Part shown: positions 26,701 through 38,700 of the stretch, piece by piece | Layout: each line of letters opens with the position of its first letter | Position numbering within the stretch: position 1 is the first letter of the stretch | Assembly: GCF_028858725.1 (NCBI RefSeq) | Contig: NC_084773.1 | Location: 4,578,350-4,642,349 of the forward strand | Direction: 5' to 3' | Origin: Colius striatus | Taxonomy: Eukaryota; Chordata; Aves; Coliiformes; Coliidae | Length of the DNA: 64,000 nt | Program-made: the position numbers and the translations under genes | Notes under the pieces: model-generated | Seen by the model: the letters and a program-made list of their open reading frames with translations, nothing else | Told to the model about the DNA's origin: nothing | Database searches by the model: none

Positions 26701-29700
26701 GCTGGAGCTCTTGAAGAAGGGGTACGTCTTGGGCAGCGGGGCCTTGCCGTCGCTCGCGGACGGGAGCTTCTCCCTGGCTGTCTGCACGCTGATCTCCACC
26801 ACTGCCTTGCTCCTGCCAGTGTCCTCCGTCTGGGAGCCGTAGCTGACGGTGCTCTTCACCGGAGTGTAGCTTCTGCTGGCTACAGACACGGCCTCCGGAG
26901 CTGGGGAGCTGTAGCTCCGTGGCGCACTGCCGGGGCCGCCTGCCGCAGTCGTCACTGTGTTGGCACCTTTGCCGTAAGCGTAAGGAGTAGCAGCAGCCTT
27001 GGATGCCGGGACGGGCGCTGCCGGGGTGCTCTGGAGCTTGGCTGGGTCTTGTCCTTCTTTTGCAAAGTGCTGGGTGACCCGGACATCGGGGATGGCTTTG
27101 CCCGTGCTGCTGTCAGAGCTGGCAAAGGAGACGGGGGCGGAGAGCTGCGTGGGGCTGGTGCCAGGGGTGAGCGGGCCACCGTTCTGCTTCATCAGGTCAG
27201 CGTAGGCGCTCTCGGCGTTGAGGAAGTGCTTCTCCTGGTACGTTTCCTCCTGCCCCTTCACCTTCTCTCCCTGCTCGACGGCCAGGTCGAAGGAGGACTG
27301 GTGCATCCTGGAGATGCTCTGCGAGGTCTGCAGGATCTCCTCGTACACAGCTCCCGCTTTGGGCAGGGCACTGGGGTAACTGGGCTGGGAGGGGTGTGCG
27401 GGGCCGCTGTCATACCGGTACTCCTCGGCATACTGGTACTCAAAGCCGTTCTGGCTCTCGGTGCCGCGGTAGCCAACCTGCTGGTAGCTGCCACTGTAGG
27501 AAACAGTTGGCTGGGCTTGCTGGACCTGCTGCTTCTGCATCATTTCTGCCTTCCTCATCATCTCCTCGTAGGCTTCCTCGGCGCTCTTGAGGGGCTTGCT
27601 GGCAGGCTGGCTGGGGCCGCTCTCCCCCTTCTCTGTCGGGGAATACAGTGACATGAAAGTGGGCAGGTTGTACTCGCTGCCCGACTTGTACAGCTTGGAG
27701 GTCACGGCGTCAAAGCTCTCAGCCTCTGAGTCGATGGAAGGCGAGTACTCAGAGCAGGAGGAGCGGTGCAGCTCCTCCATCTCTGCTGCCTGTCGCAGCT
27801 CCTCGGTGGGGGAGGCGTCCTCGATGGGGGAGAGGTTGCTAGGGGGGGTTTTGGAGCGCTCCCTCCTCCGCTGGGCCCTCAGCTCCTCCTTGTCACGCTT
27901 GGTCTTGCGTGCTGTGCTCCGAATGCGCTGCTGCTCCACCTCCCGCATCTTCTCCTGCTCCCGCAGCAGCTCCTCTTCCTCCCGCAGCTCCTCCTCCTCG
28001 GATGAGTCCTCGATGGTGGGCAGCAAGGGGCCGTGCGAGCGGTGGCGAGCCTTCCTCTGCTGCTTCACCTCCTCCAGCCGCTGCCGGCGGCTGGGGCTGC
28101 TGTCGCTGTCCTCCTCCAGGGATGAGATGGAGGTGGGTGAGGTGCCCGAGGTGTAGCTGGGCGTCGTGGCCGGCAGGGTGGAAGAATACTCGCCGCGGGA
28201 GCGCTCCTCGGGGGAGCCCGTCAAGCTCTCCATCTCCAGCTCGGGCTCCCGGTCCAGGCTGGTGTCTGCCTCCTGGCCCATCTCCATCTCCCGGCCGTAG
28301 CCGGTCGTGCTGTTCAGCTCAATGGTTTTGAAGCGCCGTAGCCCGCCTTGGGCCGTGCTCAAGTCATCACCCTCTGCCGCCTCCAGCTCCTTCCTCTCCT
28401 CCTTGTAGAGGCCGCCGGGGCCCTGTGGCGGGCGCCGCTTGCCCGAGGCCGGCTCTTTGCCCTTCTCTGCCTCGGCCTTCTGCCCAGCTTTGGGGATGCC
28501 GTACTTGGCGCGCCCGTAGCCTTCCTCCTCCTCCTCGAGGTTGTCCTCCTCCGCGCTCATCTCCAGGATCTGCCTCCGCATGAACTCCTCGTCACTCGCC
28601 TCTGCCTCTTGTCCCTTGGGCCGGGGGGGCACCGGGGAGAAGCCCCCCCCCTCGCTGCTGTCCTCCACGTAGTCGTGCCGCAGCTTGCTGCCGAACTCGT
28701 CCGAGGACTCGGCGCTCTCCCGCCGCTCCCGCTGGTTCTCCCACTCCATCGAGTCCTCATCCTCCTCCAGGATGTCCTCCAGCTCCTCGTCTGAGTCAAA
28801 GGCTTCAGGGGTGATGGAGAGGTACCGTGGCCGCTGCCGCTGTCGCTGCTCCTCTCGCGACTCCGGGCCGCCCTTGCCGCGCTCAGTGGGCTCTGGAGGG
28901 GTGCCTCGGCCTTCCAGGAGGGGCCGCATGCTGCTCTCCAGCTTGGTAAGCTCGGAGGGGCTGGGGGGGCTCTGCCCGGCCAGCCCAGTGCCGCTCAGCT
29001 TCTCCTCCTCCTGCTGCACCAGGCCGGTGATCTCGCTCTGCGAGCTGGAGATGCCGTCGGAGGAGTAGCCGGTGTCGCTCAGGCTCTGGGGGCTGCGGGA
29101 CAGGTCCGGGGGGTAAGGCTTGCTCCCATCCTGCGGGTGAGGGAGAGCGCAGCGTCAGACCCAGGCAGCTCCACAGCTGCTTCCCCCTGAAATCCTCCCC
29201 TGGGGAGCACACTGAAGGTCTGGGCAGTGTTGGGAGCCAGCCCAGCACAAAGGCTGGGGGCTGTCCCGTGACCTCTCTCGTCAGCAACTTGTCTGTGTGC
29301 TAACAAAGGACGGCGATGGGGTGTACTACGAGCTGGGGATGGCACAGCAAACACCCCCTGGGGTGCAGGCACTGTGGGACTCATACATGTGTTTAAAATA
29401 CTGGGCCCCATCAGTGTCATCTCCCTGATCACTAACACCAGAAAGCTGTCTAATAGTGCAATCCTTGTATTTTTACTACCCACCACTTAGGTGGCTGAGC
29501 CCCAGGCGTAAGTAAGCCTCAGGGTACTGATGCACCCCTCCCTGCCTTCTGCACTCCCCAGGCTTTTAATGAACTTGAATTTCCCTGAGAGCCCTACAAA
29601 GCAGCCTTCAGAAGCAGGGTGGTCCCCAGGATCCTCATTAGATGCCAGCAGAAATAAACAGGCCCTTCAAACTGACATTCCAGTTGGGCAGTGTGAGGGA

Positions 29701-32700
29701 AAGCTCGGAAAGGTCCATCGTGCCTGGTCCTGGTGCTGCTGGTAGGGTCCCTCTTTCGCCAGCATGGAGGCACTGGGATTGTGTTTGATTTTTGAGGGCA
29801 CAAGGAGCTTCTCTGCTGGGGGCAGCTGTCCCCTCCCAGCTGATAGGGACCTCCCACCACATCCCATCCCTGTGAGGGGCTGTGCTGGCTGCTGGCTGGA
29901 GTGGCTGCTCACAGGGGAAAACCATCCCAATGCAGCCAAGCTTTGACCCCAAATTGTATTGTACTTATAAAAAGCTGGGACAAGGGGCTTGAGAACTGCC
30001 CACTGCTGCAGCAAGCAGTGCTGTGACATGAATTTGCCATTGAATGACAAAGTCAGCTGCCCTTACACTATTTTAAAACAAATCCAAAAAGCCAAAGCCA
30101 AGCTGAGCCACTGCACTGTGCCAAATTGACGTGATCATGCTAAAGAGAAGGCAAATACCAGCAGGCTGCTGCGGAGTGGTTTGGAAGGGCTGAGACAGCA
30201 GTGTCTTGAGCTCACTGTTTCCCAAAAGGCCATTTCCTGAGTCAGGCGGCCTCGATGGGATGATTTCTGCTCCGGCTCCACCTAACCCCCATTTCTGCAC
30301 ACGGCAGAGCAGGGCTCAGCGCCGTGCCAGCACATGGCAGGATGTGACCCCCAGGGATGCTCAGGGCTGGATGCACCCTGAGGGCTCACCTCGTGCTCCT
30401 TCGCCCGTGGCGCCTCCGTGGGTGCCCGGCTCTCCTTGCTCTCCACCTCCGGTTTGGAGGTCACGCTCTTGCCCTTGGGCACGGTGCTCTCAGGAGCTCT
30501 GGAAGGCTCCGGGGCAGCTTTGGGAAGTGCCTTTTCCTCTGCCGGCGCTGGAGGCTTCTTCTCCGTCGGAGCAGGGCTCGGGGTCCTGCCGTGCTCGGTG
30601 GCCCGGAGGCTCCGGGCAGGCGAGGGCTGCCGCTCGGGGGGTGCCGCCGGCTCGGCGGGTGCCGGCGCAGGTGCTCTGTGCTGCGGGCTGGCGGCCGGCA
30701 GCGCGTGCCGTGGGGAGCCCGAGGGCGGCTGCTTGGGGGCAGGCAGTGGCATGGGGGCAGGGTCGCCGAGGCTGCCTTCCAGCAGCCGCTGAGTTTGGCA
30801 GTTCAAGCACAGCCATTCGTTCTTCTGCAAAACAGAGAGAGGAGAAGGTTTGTTCAAACTCTGGGAGCTTGGTCCCAGCAGGGACCTCACTGAGAAGCAC
30901 AGCCAACGGGACACACGGTGATGGTGCAAAGGACTCAGCCTGCTCAAAACAAATACCTGGCTTTGGGGAGGCAGGCAAGCACCAAAACGCCATGGCGGGC
31001 TGCAGAGGGGTGTGCAGTGCTGGAGCCGTGCCCTGCAAACCATCTAGAAGAAGAGACTGACCATCCAGCTTCAGCCTACCCCTACCCTTGTGTGGCTCTC
31101 AGTGGTGTTCAGCCAGGGAGGCCATGGCTGCGACACAGATCTCACACTCTCCCCCACAACACCGCAGCACCACCGGCTCTTCTCATCTCGTCTCGCTGGT
31201 GTTTCGGTTTTGACTGAAATGCAACAGTGAAGGCAGCTTGCTGCCGTAGCTTAACACTGCTTGGGCTCCATGCAGCTCCTGTTTCACTCTGATTTGTTTT
31301 CCTCGATACAATAAAGGTTTAATAGCATAATCATAATACTTAAGGATCCTTTTTTTTCTAGGTTATCAGAAAATACCAGGTACGCAAGCATGCAAAAATC
31401 TCCCAAAGATACTACCCAAAGTACACGCTGTGAGGGAAAAGAACAAGACAATCTCGTCTAGTGAAATTCTCAGCAAGAGCTGGTGTTTTATGGCCTGGAA
31501 AAAGCCACTTGCAAGCGGGGCTGTGATGGCAGAGAGCCCGCAGGGCTACGGCAGGGGCTCTGCATTAAGAGATCAGAAGCACTTTCTCCCCCTGGGTCAT
31601 CCAAAGCGCTATTTTTACCCACCCAGAAATGTCCAGGAATAGAGGCCTTGACATTTCCTTCCCTTCTGATGTTTCATCATCTTTGGGTTTGCTGCTAACA
31701 GCCTGGTACCCTCCAAATCCTTTTTCCCCAGGCTTCTCTTTTGTGGATCTGTTGCTCCTGAAGCTCTGGGTGGCCAGCCTCAGGGGTGGCTGGCCCTGGA
31801 GGAGCTGTCTCGCTATTGGAGAGGTGGTCTTCAGCTAGAACAGACTAGGACTGGGGCTGCAAGCCAGCTGTGTCCCCTGGGGCCACAAGAGGCCTTAGTC
31901 TGCAGGAAGACAATGAGGTTCACCAAAATGATCTTGAGGAAACAGTGTCAAGTTGCACCAGGGGAAGTTCAGATTGGGCATTAGGAAATATTTCTTCACC
32001 AAAAAAGGTTATCGAGCACTGTCCCAGGCTGCCCAGGGAAGCAGTGGAGCCCCCATCCCTGGAGCAGTTTCAAAGATGTGAGGATGTGCTGCTGAGGGAC
32101 ATGGGTTGGTGCTGGATGTGGCAGCGTTAGGTTAACAGCTGCACTCGATCACCTTCAGGGTCTTGCCCAACCTAAGTGATTCTACGTTCCATCCTGTGAC
32201 TCTGAAGCTGTACCTGTGGGCCAGCAGCACTGCAGTGGGCTCAGCACTTACATCCCACACCCAGGAGTGCCCACATCCTCACAGGATGCTGGACATGCCC
32301 ATGTCCTCAGGGGATGATGGATGTGCCCAGGTCCTCAAGGGATGCTAGGTGTGCCTACTTCCTTAGGGGGTGCTGGACATGCCGTGCAGCTGGTGGTGGC
32401 CAGGAGCAGTGCACTGCTCCAGGGACACTGCCTTGCTCACACTGACCCAGACCAGCAGCAGCCCCCAGCCCAGGCTTTGCTGGGGGCAGAGGGGCAGGAG
32501 AGGTGCTTCTACAGGGCTGGGGCACACATGCAGCATCCTCCTCCCGCCCCCAACACCCTGCAGCAGCCCCTGCTCTTCATACAAACATCTTAGGAACACA
32601 TTAGGGCCATAAAAAATTTCCTTTCAGCATGGTGATATTAAATTACTGCTTAATCAAAGAGAAAGTCTAATTAAGGGGCAAGTGCAACCTATTGTATCTT

Positions 32701-35700
32701 AATGATTGCATTTGTCTTCTTTTATTTGAGAGCTCGCTCTCATCCTTGTGCCTCTGATTCAGACCTCGCCCCGCTCCGCTGGCTAATTATTCCAGACTGC
32801 AGAAGGGAAGGTGTGTGCGTGACACACGCTGGAGCTCTGCCTCATGCAAACACGCAGCCTTTCACTTGTCTTTCAGGAATCCCATTTTTCTTCCCCAGAG
32901 CTCCCTCCCCAATGCTAGCAGCAAGGGAGAAGCATGATGCAGAGAGGATGGGCTGGCTGTGCCAGGGCACAGCTCAGCTTCTGCCTGTCCAACTCTGCCA
33001 TGCCACCGTGCCAGCTCCCAGCTTGGTCCTGCAGGAACTGAGATCAGCCCACCTTGAAGTATGCAGCCTACCCAGTCCAGGCCCTCAACACATTCCCTTG
33101 ATGGGGCAGTGACCATGCTCGTGATGTCCTACCCTGTCAGACTGTGCTGCCTGGGAAGCTCTGGATGGAGGGGATGGGCACAGCTGCTTTTGCCCTTCTA
33201 GGGCAAAATTCAAGCCAAGGATGAACATGGAAGGCCAACGCTGGGCACAACGTGCCAACTGCAGATGCTGAGTGCCAATCAGGTCCCATCCAAAGAGGTG
33301 GCTCTTGTGCCTGTGAAAAGGCAGAGTCACACACCCTCTGGCCAGTGCCCTGCAGGGATAATCACCAAGGCAGGACAACCCTCCTGTAGCCTCCTAGATC
33401 AGTGCACTCCTTTGTCTAGGTTTGCCTGGGTATAGATGTATGTGCTTTGCAAGAGCAGAGGTTCAGGGTGGACATGACTTTAAGCAACCTGGTCTAGTGG
33501 AAGGTGTCCCTGTCCATGGCATGGGGATTGGAGCGAGATCTTGAAGGTCCCTTCCAGCCCAAACCATTCTGTGGTTCTATGATATTAGCAAAAGCCCCTG
33601 TGCTGAGGCAGTGGTGCAGCCTGGGGCAGTCACCATGGGGTCTCCATCCTTGGACGGGGTTCAAGATTTTGCTAGACTAAATCCCTTGTGTTGGTGCCTG
33701 CCCTGCTCTACATGGGAGGCTGGACTGGAGACTCCACTCTCCCCTACCAGCATCTCCCTGAGGCAAGAGCCACCACCTCTGTGTAAGGCAGGAGTCAGTG
33801 AAGAGGATCAGCTGGTGTTATCTCATCAGGATGAGGCTTAGGGTGAGTACAAGAGCAGGTGAGTACAAGACACAGGATTGGTCTGTGTCATGGGGACCTG
33901 ATGGCTCTGCAGATCGATCTGAGCATCCCCCCTCAGGTTCCTCCCAGCCACGGCTCCACAGCCATTCCTCTTGGCAGCTGCCCCAGTTTGAGCAGCTCAC
34001 CCTGCCATCCTGCTCTCACAGACCTGACAGCTCAACTTCATGGGACCGTGCTGGGAAGCGGGTAAGGGAAGGATGGCTGCTGAAAATAGCCCTGCCAAAA
34101 AGATTGTGGAGCTCCACTCTGAAATGCCCCTTGCCTTTCACAGCAGGCAGAGAGGCACAAGTACAGCGGGAAGGAAGGCAGAAACCAGGGAAGGTCTCAG
34201 GCAGAGCTGGCCCTTAGCCCTGCCAGCTGTGAGAGGTGCTGGCCAAGCTCCCAGAGACACCCAAGGTGAGACTGGCATATCTGAAGTTTGCATTTTCTCT
34301 GGCTTTTCGTTCAGCACTCCAGGAGTCTCCTGCACTGAGGAGACCTTGCTGACAGTCCAGCACCCTGCACTTTGGTCTGAACCTCTGTGGAGGAACCCCT
34401 GTGGTTACAGCCTTGGAAGGCAGAGAAGTTTCCTGAGCTGTGGGAGAGTGCCCAGCCCCATCAGCAGCCAGTGCCACGTGGACAGTGCGAGCACAGACCG
34501 TGCTGCAGCAACCAGCACAGCATCTGCCATCACATCCCGGCACCTGCTGCGGCAATTACCTCCAGCAGCAGGAGCTGCAGGCTGCCCGGCTCCTACACAC
34601 GCACGAGGGGGGCAAGAAATCCCGCAGCTGAGGGGGAGATGGAGGCAAGCACAGCCACCCACACCCAACAAGTACGCCTCTGGCAAACCTCTCCAAGCTC
34701 TCAGTCTCCATCTTTAAGACACCTCTGCAGCCCTATCGACACTGATACCTGTCGTGCTGCTGATGCTGAAAACCTGGGGTCAGGGAAGATGCTGCATGAG
34801 GTATTTCACAGCCCCGCACCAGCGCCGCTGTCAAACGAGCCATCCCTCTCCCGTGGGCCCACAGTGTGCTGGGCTCAGCGTTTGGCTGTCCCAGGGCACC
34901 TCTGCTCCCTGGCAGAGGGATCGGCCCCAGGGCAGCCGCCCCATACGCAGAGCTCGGCCCCACTAACGCAGCCAACGGGATTAAGCTGCTGCTGACAAAA
35001 ATGCAAACGTTCATGGGGCGGCTGATTTGCTAACAGCTTGTAAATCCCCATCCAGATTAACCAGATCCCATGAAGATAATAATAATTAGGCTGTATTTAG
35101 TGCTTTACATGTCCAGACCGTTGGGTGCCCAGGAAGTCAGGGTGCCCCTGGCTGTGGCGGTGTGGGTAAGGAGCTTACAGCAAAGGCACAGCAGCGCCTG
35201 TCTGAGTCTCGGTGCTTACAGATGCTGGAAATCTCAGCCCAGTCAGGATGGGGCGGGGGCCTTTCTGGAAGCCCAGGTTTGGTGCCTTGGGATGCACGGC
35301 AGTGCAAGCACAGGGAGTTTCACTGCATAGGGCACAGGCGCTGGGGAGCCAGGGCAGTAAGGACTGTGGCAATGCTGCATGGGATGCAGAGCGGGCTCCA
35401 GGCAAAGGAGAGCATCAATAATTAAAAAGAGGGATGAAACCAAAGTGTGCCCAAGATAACATCTTAAATGAAGAGGTGCTGGCACCACAGGGTGTGCTGG
35501 AAAGCAGCCAGTGGGCAGGCAGGAGGGCGAAGGCACCGGGGGCTGAGCAGCCCAACCGGGTTATCGGCTTACACCCCTGGGACAGTCATAGCCCTGAGCC
35601 CTCGAGCTCCAGGTCTTCCTCACTCCCAAACCAAGAGAGAGAAACATGGCCATTAGGGGCAGGATGGATCCCCAGGTGCAGGGTGGTCCTGGCCAGTGAT

Positions 35701-38700
35701 GGACAGCGGGTGGCTTTGTCCCAGGCATCACACCCAGGCCCTAACAACCCCATTTCTAACTGCACTGCGAGAGCAGTGCTTGGGGAAGCCAAGATGGGGG
35801 AGCTGCCTGCGCTCCCCGCTGGGACCAGGGAGGGTTTGCAGCAGCCCTGCTCCAGGGGAGCCCCAGAGCCAAGGAGGGTTTGCAGCAGCCCTGCTCCAAG
35901 GGAGCCCTGGGCCTGCCACCACAGTGCCCCAGAGGGATTCATGGGGGCTGTGCTGGCTCGTCCTGGGCCCTGGCAGCCACTGTCAGGTGGCCACAGCCAT
36001 GCTCATCAACCTCTGCTGGGTTTTACCCTGCAATTGTTTTCATTTACTAATGGGCAACAAGAAAACTGTAATTAACTAAAACAGAAGTCTTCTCGGGTAA
36101 TTTTGGTCAACGTTACCTCTTGGCAAGTTAATTAAATGCTGAATCCCCCAGCGCTGCTGGGACTTTTTTAAGGACGGCGCCAGTGAGCTTCAGCATCACA
36201 GTTTCACTTGAATTCCTCTTCAGTGACTCGGAGGTCTGAGAGCCTCAGAGAAAGCCAGTGGTGCCAGAGGCTTCCCAGGCTTCCTGGCTTCCCTGGTTAG
36301 CTCCTGGCTGCCAGTCTCACCATCCCTGTTCCCCTCAAGACCCTCACTGCAACCTCCTGGGCTTCTGGGAGACGCACAGCTGTGATCTTCATCCCAGCAC
36401 AAACTGCTCCCCACAATATCATCCCTAGCACTCTGCCCAGTTATTTGTGCTCTAGGGTATTATTTTACACAATCAAAACGATATCTATTAAAATAGCAGG
36501 ACAAAAATCTGTACAAAATAAGATAAGCAGCATGAGGGATAAGTATCTCGCAAGCCAGATCTCATCTCCCAGCATTAAATGCAGTGAATCTCACAAGAAT
36601 ATTTCATTTATTTGCTGACAAGTACTGTGCAGAGCTCATCACTGTGACAGATGGGTGCCTGGAAAATATGGAAAACACTTCTGGTATCTGAATCAAGATC
36701 CAAATTAACAACAAGAACCTCAGAAAAGCACTTTATGAGCATTCCTCTCAGCCCTACTTGCAGGAAACCTCCGGCTTAGGAGAGCTCCTGACATCCAGAC
36801 ACCTTCCACACAGCCTCCTGCAGCAGAAATGGGGCATCTCACCGTGTGACCCCATCTCCCAAGCACTCAGCATCCTTGTGCTAAGAACACCACAGCTCTG
36901 TCCATACTGGGGATGGATTTTAGCACAGTTGTAAAGGAAACATACTGAGTCACCATTGCTCATATGTTGCCAGGGTTGTTTCAGACCCACCTCGAGCAGT
37001 GCCTGGGGTCTGGCTGGCAGGTTGTCCATCCTCTATGTGTTCCTGTGCCCTCCTCCTCCCCTTGGCAGAAATGCTCTCTGCCAGCAGCCTCCTTGGGTGA
37101 ACCCTGGTGCTCATTCATTTCAGATGCTGTTGCTCAAGCACTGATGCTTGCTCCCCCTTGGTTTCAGCCCATTCTCTCCCAAGCCTCTCTAAATCTCCTC
37201 CCTGTGGCTCCAGGCACCACACACCTCTGCCAAACCCCTCTGACTAGAGGGAACAGGAGCGTGCTGACCCGTGCCAGCCAGCACTTCTCCAGGATGCTCG
37301 CCTACAGAGGGGAGGATGCACACCATGGGTTCAGCAAAGGCACGCTCACAAAGGGTGTTTTTAACCTCATGTGCCATCAGCAAATAACCACAAGCCTGGT
37401 TTTACCTCCACCCCAGCCCTTATCTCTCCTAGGAGGCTGAGGCAGTGATGGGATTTGAAATGAGAGCAAGGAAACGCAGCGACAGCGGAAGCACCAGAGA
37501 TCAGGAGGCGAGATGAAGCAAATACAGGAGATGCTTGTCAGAGCTGTGCCTGGCAGGGAAAGAGACCTGAGAGGATTGAGGTGGCCCCAGCACCAAGAGG
37601 GGACTGAGATCAAGGGGGACTGGAGGCAGGGGCAGCTGCGGTGGGCTGGGGGACAGACAGGGCTGTGCATGCACCTGTGTTCACACACACCATGGGACAG
37701 TCACCTCTGGGATGGGGCAGAAAGCACAGCATGTGCTGTTGCACCTCATCATGACTTTCTGCCCCCCAAAAAACCCTCAAAATCCCACCCAAGCTTGACA
37801 CAGAGCTGCCTGCAGTTATGAGCCAGCATTCCCCCAGCACAAAGGCCCCTGCTACCAGGACCATGCACAGGGAAAGGCAGCAAGGGGCCAGCACACGACA
37901 GGCTTCCCCCCACTGACTGCTCCATGCTAATTGACTCCATTGCCATCAGCTGGGCAAGTATTAGTGCAACCAGGGTTCACAGATCAGCCCAGCTGAAAAC
38001 CACCACAGTTATTTCAATCCCTTGCTAAATATAGCATTTGACTAAGCAACCCAGCATCAGCCTATTCTTATCTGTTCCCATGGCCTCTCCCAGGCGGATG
38101 GAGCCAACAGTCCCCCCTCAGCCCTGGTTTTGATGTGCGCGATGTATCGCTGGCCTTCGCACTGCAGTAACGTGATTAAAGCAGCACAGGGTAACGAGCT
38201 CGCTGGGATGAGCTGTGTCACAGGGCTTGTTTTCTGCCTCATATCTGCTCCACTCCGTCTCTCTTCCTTCTCTGTGTCCCAACCTCTCCCAGCTGGAAGA
38301 AAGACAGAGGAAGAGGAGCTGGGAGAAGCTGCACACAATAGCTGGGCACTGGGGCTGCCATCAGTATGTTGGGAGGGAAGGAGGTGGGCAGCGGCAGCTC
38401 CCAACCCTGACTCCACAGCAACTGCCTGCAGGGGAGACATCATACCTCACACCAACCAAAGCTCATTCCCCATATCAAATCCACCCGGGGGGAAACTGGA
38501 GCAGGAGCAGCAGCAGCTGCCCTTCCACCCATCCCCTTTACCGCTGCCACAGAGAGGAGAAGGCAGAGCAGAAAGAGCAGCTGGACAACACCCAGGAGTC
38601 TCCTCCTTCCTCTGCTCTCCCTTCTCCTTCTCCCTGCACATACCTCCCACTGGGGACTTTTCTCCTCCCTGCTCCAGGCCACAGCAGGGATGCATCAGCC

